The notes under the pieces are model-generated. The model saw nothing but the letters and a program-made list of their open reading frames with translations. It did no database searches and had not been told where the DNA came from. The translations under genes and the position numbers were made by a program. A DNA stretch of 64,000 bases from Verrucomicrobiota bacterium (GTDB lineage Bacteria > Verrucomicrobiota > Verrucomicrobiia > Verrucomicrobiales > DEV007): contig CAUJIH010000020.1 of assembly GCA_963205275.1 (NCBI GenBank), forward strand, positions 62,001 to 126,000. The letters are read 5' to 3'. Of the stretch, positions 44,617-53,963 are shown piece by piece (the first letter of the stretch is position 1; each line of letters opens with the position of its first letter).

Positions 44617-45648
44617 ATGTCAGCAAAAATCTATACAGACAATGATGCCGATCTGAGCGCGTTGCAGGGCAAAACCTGCGCCGTCATCGGATTCGGATCT
44701 CAGGGACATGCACACGCATTGAATCTCAAGGACAGTGGAGTCAAGGTCATCATCGGCCTCTACCCTTCCAGTAAATCTCGCAAGGATGCTGCGGATTACG
44801 GCTTCGAGGTCATGGACACAGCCGATGCAGTGAAGGCCTCCGATGTCATTTTCATCGCTACGCCAGATACGAAGATTCCTGCCATCTACGAGGCCGATAT
44901 TCTCCCGAATCTACGCGCTGGCCAAACTCTGCTGTTCAGTCACGGATTCGCCGTGCATTTCGGCACCGTCACTCCGCCTGACTTCGTCAATGTGATCATG
45001 GTCGCTCCGAAGGGTCCTGGCCACATCGTGCGACGCCAGTTCGTCGAGGGTAAGGGCGTACCCAGCCTGATCGCGATTCACCAAAATCCGGGAGGAAATG
45101 GTAAGGAGATCGCGTTGGCTTGGGCGAAAGGGATCGGCGCGACTCGTGCCGGAGTCTTTGAGACAAGCTTTAAGGAAGAGACCGAGACCGATCTCTTCGG
45201 TGAGCAGACCGTGCTCTGCGGTGGTGTGAGTCAATTGGTCACTGCTGCTTTCGAGACGCTGGTCGAGGCTGGTTATCAGCCGGAAATGGCTTATTTCGAG
45301 TGTTTGCACGAGTTGAAACTGACCGTCGATCTGATCAACGAATCTGGTATCTCCGGGATGCGTTTCTCCATCTCAGAAACCGCCGAGTGGGGCGATCTGA
45401 CCGTCGGACCGACCATCGTCGACGCCTCGGTGAAGGAGCGGATGAAAAAAGCGCTCGGAAATATTCAGTCCGGGGAATTCGCTAAGAAGTGGATCGCTGA
45501 AGCGACAGGTGGCGAAGCTGAACTCAATCGCCTGCGCGAGGCTGGCAAGAAGCATCCCATCGAGGAAGTCGGCGCTCGACTTCGCAGCGTGATGCCTTGG
45601 CTGAGAAAGCGTAGCACCGGTGGGACGCAAGCTTCCTACGGAGACTGA
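44617..45648 (+). CDS. ilvC: Ketol-acid reductoisomerase (class I)
   Basis: IlvC performs the isomerisation and NAD(P)H reduction step in valine and isoleucine synthesis. The 343-residue protein has the Rossmann motif CAVIGFGSQGHAHALNLKDSG, SHGFAVHFG, MVAPKGPGHIVRRQFVEGKG, the Mg-binding DLFGEQTVLCGG and YFECLHELKLTVDLINESG. Its length is that of the short class I form. The ATG at 44617 has an AAAGAG upstream and matches the family N-terminus; the frame continues upstream to 44554 without homology. A strong terminator follows. Confidence 0.96.
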   Translation: MSAKIYTDNDADLSALQGKTCAVIGFGSQGHAHALNLKDSGVKVIIGLYPSSKSRKDAADYGFEVMDTADAVKASDVIFIATPDTKIPAIYEADILPNLRAGQTLLFSHGFAVHFGTVTPPDFVNVIMVAPKGPGHIVRRQFVEGKGVPSLIAIHQNPGGNGKEIALAWAKGIGATRAGVFETSFKEETETDLFGEQTVLCGGVSQLVTAAFETLVEAGYQPEMAYFECLHELKLTVDLINESGISGMRFSISETAEWGDLTVGPTIVDASVKERMKKALGNIQSGEFAKKWIAEATGGEAELNRLREAGKKHPIEEVGARLRSVMPWLRKRSTGGTQASYGD

Positions 45649-45670
45649 TCGATCTGGTCATCCTTTTTTC

Positions 45671-45706
45671 AAAACGCCGATTCGGAGAGCCGAGTCGGCG
45701 TTTTTT
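45671..45706 (+). terminator. Rho-independent terminator after ilvC
   Basis: The 15-base arm AAAACGCCGATTCGG and the arm CCGAGTCGGCGTTTT pair fully with one G-U, closed by the loop AGAG, and the T-run extends to 45706. It lies 22 bases after the ilvC stop. Confidence 0.9.
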
Positions 45707-45777
45707 GTGATTTCGTCACTTGCGGCAGGCATAGAATAATTGTTCGCATCCCTGAAAAATCACCCTAAACTCCGACG

Positions 45778-46947
45778 ATGGAGCAGACAAAAGCATCGGT
45801 AGAGACATGGGAGAGGGAGCCGATTCCCGCCCTACATCCCTTCGCAGGCGCGAGACTGTCTGTCTTTCTCCGCCATGTTCTATTGACTCCGAATCTCGAT
45901 TCTCGCACTCGTTACCAGAGGTTGATTGCTTGGCTGGCGCAGGGAGCGAGGATCCCGTATACAATCGCCGAATCTCTGCGGCATGATCGTGCGATTCGGC
46001 GTCAGGCACTTTCAGCACCTCCAGTCTTCCTGATCGGCCACTGGCGCAGCGGCACCACGCATCTGCATAATCTGATGAGTCGAGACCCACAGTTCGGTTT
46101 CCTGACTTTTTCCGATACGGCGCTACCCCTGAATATGCTGGGTCCTATCGTACCCGCCGCAAAGCGTCTGATCGAGAAGGTGCTGCCTAAAACCCGAGGC
46201 TATGATGAGGTAAAGCTGGATCTGGATGAGCCTCAGGAGGAGGAGATGGGACTGGGGAATCTTCAAGCGTATGGATACTACGGAGTGTATCATTTCCCTT
46301 GCGACATGGATGGACAGCGAGACCGATCCATGTTCTTCGAAGATCTTTCACCGAAAGAAATTCGCTGCTTTCGCGACAACTACGAGTTTCTGATCAGAAA
46401 AACGGCGTATGTGAAACAGGGACGTCGCCTGCTTTTCAAAAATCCACCCTCCACGACACGGATGGAACTGATTCTGTCGATTTTTCCCGATGCGAAATTC
46501 CTTCATATTGTGCGCAATCCCTGGCCCGTATTCGCTTCGACCTGCCGTAAGTTTCCTCGATTGTATCACGCCTTCGCCTGGCAATCGTCTCACGATACCG
46601 ATGTGCCAAAATTCGTCTTGGATACTTATGAGAAGGTGATGAAACGCCATCTGGAAGATCGCTCGCGTCTCGCTCTGCCGGAAAACCAGTATGCGGAGAC
46701 TTCTTACGAGCGTATCCTCGCATCTCCCGTGGACGAACTGCGTCGTCTGTATCAGCAGCTCGAGATCGATTGGACGGACGAGGGAGAGAGCAGTATTCGC
46801 TCTTATGTATCCTCCATCCGAGATTACGCTGGGAATGTCCATTGCATTGAGCCTGAGCACGCAGAGGTGATTCAGTCTCGGTGGCGATTCGCCTTTGAGC
46901 AGTGGGGCTATGAGATGGCTCCTCCCGCAGAGATTGCTATCAAATGA
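45778..46947 (+). CDS. PAPS-dependent sulfotransferase family protein
   Basis: The 389-residue protein carries the 5'-phosphosulfate-binding motif FLIGHWRSGTTHLHNLMSRD (residues about 82-101), then FKNPPSTTRMELIL and FLHIVRNPWPVFASTCR (3'-phosphate motif region). Sulfotransferases move sulfate from PAPS to hydroxyls or amines of sugars, lipids or proteins. It overlaps lpxB by four bases (ATGA), so the two are translationally coupled, and an envelope-glycolipid acceptor is the natural guess. Confidence 0.85.
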   Translation: MEQTKASVETWEREPIPALHPFAGARLSVFLRHVLLTPNLDSRTRYQRLIAWLAQGARIPYTIAESLRHDRAIRRQALSAPPVFLIGHWRSGTTHLHNLMSRDPQFGFLTFSDTALPLNMLGPIVPAAKRLIEKVLPKTRGYDEVKLDLDEPQEEEMGLGNLQAYGYYGVYHFPCDMDGQRDRSMFFEDLSPKEIRCFRDNYEFLIRKTAYVKQGRRLLFKNPPSTTRMELILSIFPDAKFLHIVRNPWPVFASTCRKFPRLYHAFAWQSSHDTDVPKFVLDTYEKVMKRHLEDRSRLALPENQYAETSYERILASPVDELRRLYQQLEIDWTDEGESSIRSYVSSIRDYAGNVHCIEPEHAEVIQSRWRFAFEQWGYEMAPPAEIAIK

Positions 46948-48119
46948 CGGAAGCTAGGCACCCAGAATCAGGGAGACACTTGCTCTTCGTAGCGGGGGAG
47001 ATCAGTGGGGATGCCCACGCAGCCGGAGTCATGCGCGAACTTTCGGTGGATGGATCGTGGAGTTTCGGAGGGCTAGGCGGACCGCAAATGCAGGCGATCA
47101 CAGGAGCAGTGGAAAACTGGCTGGATGAAGCAGCAGTCCTCGGTCTGTGGGAGGTGTTGGTGAAATATGGATACTTTTGTCAAAAAATGGAGGCGATGGT
47201 CTCCCGAGTATTGGGTGAGAAACCGGATGGAGTGGTGATGGTGGACTATCCTGGTTTCAATCTTCGCCTTGCCAAGCGTCTCCGCCAAGCGGGTTACGCT
47301 GGGAAACTGATCTACTACATCAGCCCTCAGGTATGGGCGTGGAAGCGAGGGCGGATTCGTACGATGGCTGCTCTGCTGGACCGAATGATCTGCATTTTTC
47401 CTTTCGAGGTCGATCTTTACGTTTCTTCGGGTTTGTCAGCGGTGGATGCAGGGCATCCGCTGGTGGATGCTCTGGAGGAACTGCGGAGTCGAGAGATTCC
47501 GAGAGAAGAGAATCTGGTCGCTTTGCTGCCCGGGTCTCGTGAAAGAGAGGTATCTTCTTTGTTTCCGATCATGCTGGGAGCAGCCAGAATCCTAGCGGAA
47601 AAGCACTCTCAACTCCGCTTTTCCACGATCGGAGCCACGCCACCTCTGACGGAGAAAATTCGGCAGATGATTCGGGAGGCTGGTCTGGAATCGGTATTTG
47701 AAGTAGGGAACTCTTCAGCACGAGAGATTATGTGTCGAGCGACTGTTGGGGCGGTGGCCTCGGGGACAGCGACGCTGGAAGCTGCCTGTCTGGGCCTGCC
47801 CTATTGCCTAGTGTATAAAGTTGCCTGGCTCACGGCGATTGCTGCTCGTTTCCTGATGTCCGTGCGCTATCTTGGGATTGTGAATGTGATCGCTGATCGG
47901 GAAATCGTGCGTGAGTTGCTCCAGGAGAATGCGACTCAGGCGTCCATTGCTGCGGAACTCGAGCGGCTGCTCTCTCGTCCAGAAGAGCGAGAGCAGTTGC
48001 GACGTGATCTCGCAGGAACTGTATCGAAATTGGGTCAAGGCGGTGCTTATCGGAGAGCTGCGGAAGTGATCGCTGGAGCCTGGGACTCGAAGGGTAAGGA
48101 AAAAGGAGGTCTCGAATGA
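46944..48119 (+). CDS. lpxB: Lipid-A-disaccharide synthase
   Basis: LpxB joins UDP-2,3-diacylglucosamine and lipid X into the lipid A disaccharide at the inner face of the inner membrane. The 391-residue GT19 protein has FVAGEISGDAHAAGVM, FGGLGGPQMQAI, VDYPGFNLRLAKRLR, YYISPQVWAWKRGRI, CIFPFEVDLY, VDAGHPLVDAL, LLPGSREREV and ASGTATLEAACLGLP. Its presence implies that the organism makes lipid A. It overlaps the sulfotransferase upstream and the M28-like gene downstream by four bases each. Confidence 0.95.
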   Translation: MTEARHPESGRHLLFVAGEISGDAHAAGVMRELSVDGSWSFGGLGGPQMQAITGAVENWLDEAAVLGLWEVLVKYGYFCQKMEAMVSRVLGEKPDGVVMVDYPGFNLRLAKRLRQAGYAGKLIYYISPQVWAWKRGRIRTMAALLDRMICIFPFEVDLYVSSGLSAVDAGHPLVDALEELRSREIPREENLVALLPGSREREVSSLFPIMLGAARILAEKHSQLRFSTIGATPPLTEKIRQMIREAGLESVFEVGNSSAREIMCRATVGAVASGTATLEAACLGLPYCLVYKVAWLTAIAARFLMSVRYLGIVNVIADREIVRELLQENATQASIAAELERLLSRPEEREQLRRDLAGTVSKLGQGGAYRRAAEVIAGAWDSKGKEKGGLE

Positions 48120-49150
48120 AGCGGGAAGGCACCTTGATTCGCTTTCTTCTGATTGCGTGTCCTGTCGGGCTGTTTTTGTCAGTAGCGATTGCTCTGGCAA
48201 TGATCTATCGCAGTCATCTGGAGGCTCCACTGGATCCTAACGAGACGATACGTCTCGAGACGGCAGCCTTTAAGCGCCGTCCCATCGATCGAGAGATTCT
48301 GACTCGCAACATTGATCTGCTGGCGAATCAGATCGGAGAACGAAATTCCGCTCGCTCTGATTCTCAGCAGAAAACTGCCCTCTGGTTGGAATCAACATTG
48401 GGGACGGGAGGAATCGGATACTTCGTCGAGCGCGATATCTTCGAGACGAAAGAGGGTGATCAACGAAATATCATCGCCGAGCTGCCAGGACGTAGGCGCC
48501 GCTCGGAGATCGTGCTGGTGACGGCATACTATGACTCGCTTTCTGGCTCGCCGGGTGCGAATTGCGGAGGCTCCGGAGTGGCTGCTCTCATCGCTCTCGC
48601 TCGTGCCTATGCCGGAGATCCGCAGGAGAGAACCGTGCGCTTTGCCTTTTTTGCGAACGGTGCGACTTCTCGAGGTGGCGTGGACGTGAGCGGTGCCTCG
48701 GCTTATGCAGAACGCTGCCTACGACGGGAGGAGAATGTGGTGCTGGTGCTCTCTGTGGAGAGTCTCGGATGGTACAGTGCCGCAGATTCGTCACAGCAAA
48801 CTCCTGCCGGATTAACTCCCGTGTTTCCCAAAAAGGGAGATTTTCTCGCCTTTCTCGGCAGCGTCGGATCGGAGTATGCCGTTGATTCAGCAGAGTCTGC
48901 CTTCACCCATACATCGTCCATTCCGGTGCAGACGAGAACATTATCGGACGAAATGATCAGCTTAGGAAGCATTGGTCTTCAAGCCTTCTCCCAGTGGAAG
49001 CTACCGGTCGTGTCTGTAACGGACACCGGGTTCCTTCGTCGAAACGATGGAGCTGAGGGTGGAGATACCCCGGAAAAGATCGATCTGGGAAATCTGGAGG
49101 ACGCCACGCTAGGACTGGAAGCGATCTTACGCGCCTGGGCGAATCCATGA
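48116..49150 (+). CDS. M28-like membrane-anchored protein lacking most zinc ligands
   Basis: The 344-residue protein has an N-terminal membrane helix (LLIACPVGLFLSVAIALAM) and a fold matching M28 aminopeptidases (IIAELPGRRRRSEIVLV, GSGVAALIALARAYAG, VTDTGFLRR, DTPEKIDLGNLEDATLGL). The usual metal ligands are replaced: the His of AHYDS is Tyr138 (AYYDS), the bridging-Asp region reads GANCGGSG, the Glu pair is Gly-Ala (FFANGATS) and the final His is Ala or Gly (GAEGGDTPEKID). Only the acidic residue in SVESLG remains. It is probably non-catalytic. The start has a good ribosome binding site (GGAGG), overlapping the lpxB stop. Confidence 0.78.
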   Translation: MKREGTLIRFLLIACPVGLFLSVAIALAMIYRSHLEAPLDPNETIRLETAAFKRRPIDREILTRNIDLLANQIGERNSARSDSQQKTALWLESTLGTGGIGYFVERDIFETKEGDQRNIIAELPGRRRRSEIVLVTAYYDSLSGSPGANCGGSGVAALIALARAYAGDPQERTVRFAFFANGATSRGGVDVSGASAYAERCLRREENVVLVLSVESLGWYSAADSSQQTPAGLTPVFPKKGDFLAFLGSVGSEYAVDSAESAFTHTSSIPVQTRTLSDEMISLGSIGLQAFSQWKLPVVSVTDTGFLRRNDGAEGGDTPEKIDLGNLEDATLGLEAILRAWANP

Positions 49151-49217
49151 GTCACGGAAAGTAAGCGCGAAGCTCAATCCGCCTTGATCCTTCCCGCCCC
49201 ATCAGCGAAGCTCCCGC

Positions 49218-50603
49218 ATGTCTGCCCATTCCCATTCCGTCCGAATTCGCGAGGTCTCTCTCCACTTTCTCCCGATCGAAATGCGGGTGCCTCTGAAGTT
49301 TGGTGCTCAGGTCGTGGACTCGATCACTTGTGCGCGAGTCCGCGTGGTAGTCGAGGGCGCAAATGGAAAAACGGCAACGGGTTGGGGAGAGACTCCACTA
49401 GCTGTCGCCTGGGTTTGGCCGAGTGCTCTGACGTATGAAGATCGTCATGGGGCCTTGAAGGACTTCACGCTCGTGATCGCCCGAGATCTCGTCGCTTCCT
49501 CTGGTAGCGGCCATGCGATGGAAATTGGTCACGATTATATCGAACATCGCTTGAGCACTTTGCAGGACGACTTTAATCGCGGGCGCACGTCCGACGCCGC
49601 TCTACCTCATCTAGCGGCACTGGTTTGCTTTTCGCCCTTCGACATCGCTGTCCATGATGCCTACGGAAAAATGCACGACCGCCCTACTTATGCTACCTAC
49701 GGTCCGGACTTTCTCTCCCGTGATCTCTCCGACTTTCTCGAAGGCGATGAGACTTTCCGAGGTAGGTATCCAACTGATTTCTTGGTGTCGAATCCCAAGT
49801 ATCGCCTCCCAGTCTGGCACCTCGTCGGAGGATTGGATGCCCTAGAGAGCGACGATCTTACAGGCAATGAACCGGATGACGGCTACCCTGTGACCTTGCG
49901 TGACTGGATACGCGAGGATGGACTCGACTGCCTGAAGATCAAGCTGCGAGGAAACGATCTCTCTTGGGATTACCACAGACTACTGAAAATCGGAGAAATC
50001 GCCCGTGAGATGAATGTGACGTGGCTCACTACCGATTTCAACTGCACTGTGACTGATCCCGACTACGTTACTGAGATCCTCGACTGCCTGAAGAGTGATG
50101 ATCCCGTCACTTGGCAAAAGATCCTCTATGTCGAACAGCCCTTCCCCTACGATTTGGAGGCGCATCGTATCGACGTTCACAGTGTCAGTTCACGCAAGCC
50201 ACTCTTCATGGATGAAAGCGCCCACGATTGGCGTTTTGTGCGTTTGGGGCAGGAACTCGGCTGGAGTGGAGTCGCCCTGAAAACGTGCAAGACACAAACT
50301 GGAGCACTGCTTAGCCTTTGCTGGGCGAAAGCACATGGCATGACCCTGATGGTGCAGGATCTCACCAATCCCATGCTGGCTCAGATTCCGCATTTCCTTC
50401 TCGCCGTCTATGCTGAGACCATTATGGGGGTTGAATCCAATGCGATGCAGTACTACCCAGAAGCAAGCGACGCCGAGCGCAGAATCCATCCCAGACTGTA
50501 TCGCCGACAAGATGGCGTCCTAGATGGATTGAGCCTGTCCGGGGGAGGCTTCGGATATCGAGTTGATGAGATCAAGCGGGACTTGCCGCCCGCTGTGAAT
50601 TGA
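49218..50603 (+). CDS. Enolase-superfamily protein (mandelate racemase/MLE type)
   Basis: The 461-residue protein has an N-terminal cap domain (IREVSLHFLPIEMRVPLKFG, TATGWGETPLA) and a C-terminal barrel. Catalytic landmarks are the KxK motif CLKIKLRG (Lys240 and Lys242) and metal-ligand candidates Asp273 in TTDFNC, Glu306 in YVEQPF and an acidic residue in MDESAHDW near 332. A Lys follows in VALKTCKTQTGALL. This is close to the muconate-lactonizing/L-Ala-D/L-Glu epimerase and dipeptide epimerase group, but length and insertions mean the substrate cannot be named. It lies 67 bases after the M28-like gene in the same direction. Confidence 0.83.
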   Translation: MSAHSHSVRIREVSLHFLPIEMRVPLKFGAQVVDSITCARVRVVVEGANGKTATGWGETPLAVAWVWPSALTYEDRHGALKDFTLVIARDLVASSGSGHAMEIGHDYIEHRLSTLQDDFNRGRTSDAALPHLAALVCFSPFDIAVHDAYGKMHDRPTYATYGPDFLSRDLSDFLEGDETFRGRYPTDFLVSNPKYRLPVWHLVGGLDALESDDLTGNEPDDGYPVTLRDWIREDGLDCLKIKLRGNDLSWDYHRLLKIGEIAREMNVTWLTTDFNCTVTDPDYVTEILDCLKSDDPVTWQKILYVEQPFPYDLEAHRIDVHSVSSRKPLFMDESAHDWRFVRLGQELGWSGVALKTCKTQTGALLSLCWAKAHGMTLMVQDLTNPMLAQIPHFLLAVYAETIMGVESNAMQYYPEASDAERRIHPRLYRRQDGVLDGLSLSGGGFGYRVDEIKRDLPPAVN

Positions 50604-50965
50604 TGGGACTCTATGAGAAGCTTCCAATCAACCCGACCAGTGACTAAACGGCGATGGTCGGATATGCGAGAAGAATGTAACTCTAAAGCTGCGATCTAAA
50701 GAAATCTGATTCTGCCATCCTCACGCCTGCGGATATTCAAACCGTCCAAGACAAACTAAGTTCCAGACCCCGAAAATGCCTTGATTATCGGCTCCCTCCG
50801 ATGACATAATTTTCGCTCCGATTGCGTTAGCTGCTTGAATCTACGCTTCCAAAGCGTTGCCCATGAGAGGACCAGACAGGTCTTTTGCATCACTGCCGAG
50901 CGACGACAGCGATACAAAGACGCATAGGCGAATCAGGTGCAATGCGGTCAGAGTGGGCACACTCC
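50604..50965. other. Non-coding interval with no recognised feature
   Basis: About 360 bases lie between two convergent genes. All six frames are broken within short distances and none gives a recognisable domain. No terminator hairpin with a T-run was found. It could be a decayed gene, but nothing supports a particular one. Confidence 0.45.
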
Positions 50966-53101
50966 TCACCTCACACGTCGCCAATAGCTGATCTGTGAGA
51001 TCACATGCTGGAACTTCCGCTGTGTTTCACGGATGACGAAGGGCTGCTCGTCCACTCCTCCCACTTGCTCGAAGTGTGCGGAGAGGTGCTCGCGTATGCC
51101 GTCTAGAGTGGTGATATTCTCGCCGTCTCGCTTGAATCCGCCCAGCCAGTGCTCGCGGGGGGTGTGCTCGACCATCCAGGTGCCAGGGGTCGCGATCATC
51201 AGGACTCCGCCTAGGGTCATACGCTCGTGAATACTGTCGAGGAATTTTGCAGGTTCGTAGAGCCGATCCACGAGATTTGCAGCGAGGACGAAGTCGTAGT
51301 CGCCGAACTGTGGCTTGAGGTTACAGGCGTCAGCCTGAAAAAATTCTACTTTAGCCCCCAGCCCGTCGAGTCCGAGCTCTTTCAACGTCATCTCGTGCAA
51401 TTCCGTTAATTCGCCTTCCATCGCTCGCAAGTAGCGGAGAGGCTCTCCCTGTGCCAGTGTGACTCCGTGGCGAATGAAGCGGGCGGAGAAGTCGAGACCA
51501 GTGACGAAATCAAAGTAACGCGCAAGTTCGAAGGTCGCCCGTCCGGAGGCGCAGCCGATGTCCAGAGCACGCGCCCGTGCGCCCTCGTTTCCGAGAGCTT
51601 TCATCGCCCTCTCCACGATCGCGTGAGAGAAATTCTCAACGCCGAAGTAGTTGGCCCCGTAGTGGAGCTCTGCATACTCAGAAAGCAGCCTGTCAGTCTC
51701 ATAGTGTGACGGCGGCGGCGGGGTATGACTAGAGACGATGTAACGGAATCCACAGTGTTGGAAGAAGTGTCGACGGAAGGCGTAGCGCGAATCTGGTTCA
51801 GCCTCGTTGCCCCCGGAAATCCACGATCCACCCTTCATGATCGCATGACGATCATCGTAAGTCGGGGTGGTGAAGTCGTCGTAGTAGGGATGGATCTCGA
51901 AGTTGTTATAGGGATAGATCGGAGTCTCCGTCCACTGCCACACGTTGCCGACGATACTGCAGAAGGCTCCGTGAGGGAATGTGTCCACAGGAGTGGAGGA
52001 GGCTCCGTGATCGAGGTAGAGATTCGCATCGTCGCCGTATTGGTATCCGCTCGCCTCCAGCATGCGCCTCCACTCGTCTTCGCTGGGCAGGCGAATGGGT
52101 TGACCTGTCTGAGCCGATTTCCATCGACAAAAAGCGCGTGCCTCGTGCGCGTTGACCTCCACCGGCCAATTCCACGGCATATCCACCACTCCCGTCAGCA
52201 GACGCAGTCCCCAGTCCTGTCCATCCTCCACCCAGAATTCGGGGTGGCTGACTTTGCTATAATCTAGCCATTCCGCACCTTCCTCGTCCCAGTATTTCTT
52301 TTTCTCGTAGCCGCCGGCTTTCACGAATCCTAGGTACTCACCATTGCTCACCAGTAGACGCGAGGCCTGGAAGGCGGGAACTTCGGCCTCATGCGATCCG
52401 AATTCGTTATCCCACCCGTAGAGTATGGTGTCGTCCTTACTGCGACCCAATGAAACGGCTCCGCTCGGAATCTCGACATAACTGTTCTCCGGAGCTGCTC
52501 CGGACGAGTGATTCGGCTGCCAGTCTGGATGCGGTTGGATGTATTCGAGTCTCTGCTGGCGGATGAGTACGGAGGAGGTCTCGACATGGATTCTCTCGTG
52601 CTCGATTCCCATTACGATCCCCCACCAAGGATGCGTCCAGTTCACAGGTAGCGTCAGCGGAGCATGATCGATGATGTCGGTGACGATGCGTCTGACTTCG
52701 TCACGATAGGCCTGCACTTCCTCGATCTCTGGCCAGTCATAGTGGGCGTCGTTCAGATCATCCCAGCTCATCTCATCCACACCTACGGCAAAAATGGACT
52801 CTAAGTGCGGATTCAGCCGATTCTCGACTAAGCGAGCGAGGATCAGCTTGTTGATGAAGAAGGTAGCCGTGTGGCCGAAGTAGAAAATCAGCGGGTGACG
52901 CAGTGGAATCGCGTGCTCATACCACGCCTCACGACATCCCAGCGTCTGGAATAGAGACTCGTAGCGGTCATACGTGGAAAGAAAGTAGTCCTTTAGGGCG
53001 CCCCGGAATTTCGCGGGATCCTTCTCGTCCAGTAGAAGGCGATGCGTGAACTGACGCAATCCTGACGCCTGAACCGATTCTTGTGTGGCTGTGCTTTGCA
53101 T
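50966..53101 (-). CDS. ovoA: OvoA: 5-histidylcysteine sulfoxide synthase with 4-mercaptohistidine N-methyltransferase domain
   Basis: OvoA is a non-haem iron enzyme that joins cysteine and histidine through oxygen to form the sulfoxide precursor of ovothiol; its C-terminal domain methylates the mercaptohistidine imidazole. The 711-residue protein has a DinB-like N-terminal domain with iron-ligand histidines at His77 (FYFGHTATFF), His167 and His171 (GIEHERIHVETS). An FGE-sulfatase domain follows (about 205-455; VGNVWQWTETPIY, MKGGSWISGGNE, YAFRRHFF). The C-terminus is a class I methyltransferase (LDIGCASGRATFELARYF). Domain order is the full OvoA form. The partner lyase OvoB is not visible nearby. 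Confidence 0.93.
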   Translation of the reverse strand: MQSTATQESVQASGLRQFTHRLLLDEKDPAKFRGALKDYFLSTYDRYESLFQTLGCREAWYEHAIPLRHPLIFYFGHTATFFINKLILARLVENRLNPHLESIFAVGVDEMSWDDLNDAHYDWPEIEEVQAYRDEVRRIVTDIIDHAPLTLPVNWTHPWWGIVMGIEHERIHVETSSVLIRQQRLEYIQPHPDWQPNHSSGAAPENSYVEIPSGAVSLGRSKDDTILYGWDNEFGSHEAEVPAFQASRLLVSNGEYLGFVKAGGYEKKKYWDEEGAEWLDYSKVSHPEFWVEDGQDWGLRLLTGVVDMPWNWPVEVNAHEARAFCRWKSAQTGQPIRLPSEDEWRRMLEASGYQYGDDANLYLDHGASSTPVDTFPHGAFCSIVGNVWQWTETPIYPYNNFEIHPYYDDFTTPTYDDRHAIMKGGSWISGGNEAEPDSRYAFRRHFFQHCGFRYIVSSHTPPPPSHYETDRLLSEYAELHYGANYFGVENFSHAIVERAMKALGNEGARARALDIGCASGRATFELARYFDFVTGLDFSARFIRHGVTLAQGEPLRYLRAMEGELTELHEMTLKELGLDGLGAKVEFFQADACNLKPQFGDYDFVLAANLVDRLYEPAKFLDSIHERMTLGGVLMIATPGTWMVEHTPREHWLGGFKRDGENITTLDGIREHLSAHFEQVGGVDEQPFVIRETQRKFQHVISQISYWRRVR

Positions 53102-53211
53102 ATCAGATATGGATCAGAGCACAGGGTAGCACCAGAGTCGCTGTCTTTCCCCCAAAAAAGCGGCGTTTTTGTGTGACAAAATCTTTGTAAGGCAAGCAGG
53201 GGCAAAGGACG

Positions 53212-53766
53212 TCAGACCCTGTTGCTCGTATCACTCGACAGGGTCTGATGAAAGCCACGATGCTCGGCACTGACGCGAATGTATTTCTCCGCCCAGTCAC
53301 GAATCCCGTGCTGTTCGATCTGATCTAGGCGGCGCACGATTCGTCCAGGAGTCCCCATCACGAGCGAACCTGGGGGAATTTCTCGGCCTTTTGGAATCAC
53401 GGCACCTGCGGCGATGATACTCCGCGCACCGACTCGCGCTCCGTCCATCACGATAGCCCCCATCCCCACCAGCACTTCATCGTCAATTTCACAGGCGTGA
53501 ATCAGAGCCCGGTGCCCTACCGTGACATAATCCCCGATGATGACACCTTGATCGCTGGCCAGATGAATCACCGTAGCATCCTGAATATTCGTCCCTTCTC
53601 CGATCACGATTTCCTGTATATCGGCACGCAAGACACACTGATACCAGACGCTGGACAGTGCTCCGATCCGGACAGCACCCAACACGATAGCTCCGGGCGC
53701 GATCCATGCGTTCGAGGCGATTTCAGGAAGGGACGAGAGGTGGGTACAGGTTAGAATTGGGTTCAT
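53212..53766 (-). CDS. Gamma-class carbonic anhydrase family protein
   Basis: The 184-residue protein is a left-handed beta-helix of hexapeptide repeats: WIAPGAIVLGAVRIGALSSV, then GTNIQDATVIHLASDQGVI, VTVGHRALIHACEI, VGMGAIVMDGARVGARSIIA and the final MGTPGRIVRRLDQ. The three zinc-ligand histidines appear as IHLA, VGHR and LIHAC. Several members of this family act as carbonic anhydrase, others as acetyltransferases or complex I accessory units, so activity is probable rather than certain. The ATG at 53766 is chosen; the frame runs upstream to 53883 without homology. Confidence 0.9.
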   Translation of the reverse strand: MNPILTCTHLSSLPEIASNAWIAPGAIVLGAVRIGALSSVWYQCVLRADIQEIVIGEGTNIQDATVIHLASDQGVIIGDYVTVGHRALIHACEIDDEVLVGMGAIVMDGARVGARSIIAAGAVIPKGREIPPGSLVMGTPGRIVRRLDQIEQHGIRDWAEKYIRVSAEHRGFHQTLSSDTSNRV

Positions 53767-53822
53767 TTGAGGAAAAAAGCGCGAATTTCCGATAAAATAA
53801 CGAGAAGAATCGAATTTTGCTC

Positions 53823-53851
53823 TTGCCAATTGGACATTTATTCCGTATCTG
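53823..53851 (+). promoter_or_regulatory. Candidate promoter of the HU gene
   Basis: TTGCCA at 53823-53828, a 17-base spacer and TATCTG at 53846-53851 resemble a sigma-70 promoter. It would give a leader of about 105 bases before the HU ATG at 53964. It overlaps the divergent region upstream of the gamma carbonic anhydrase gene. Support is motif match only. Confidence 0.35.
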
Positions 53852-53963
53852 ATCGCCAAGAGAGGCTGAATCCGTTGATACACGAAGGCTTCAGGTGATT
53901 CTTATCGAGATTTTCGGAAAGCCTCTTCAGCATCCAACACAATAACCAAACCATATTACTGAA

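Noticed and set aside
50604-50965. Possible pseudogene between the enolase-superfamily gene and ovoA
   Set aside because: Both strands were read; short segments hint at nothing consistent and each frame is broken, so no identity can be supported.
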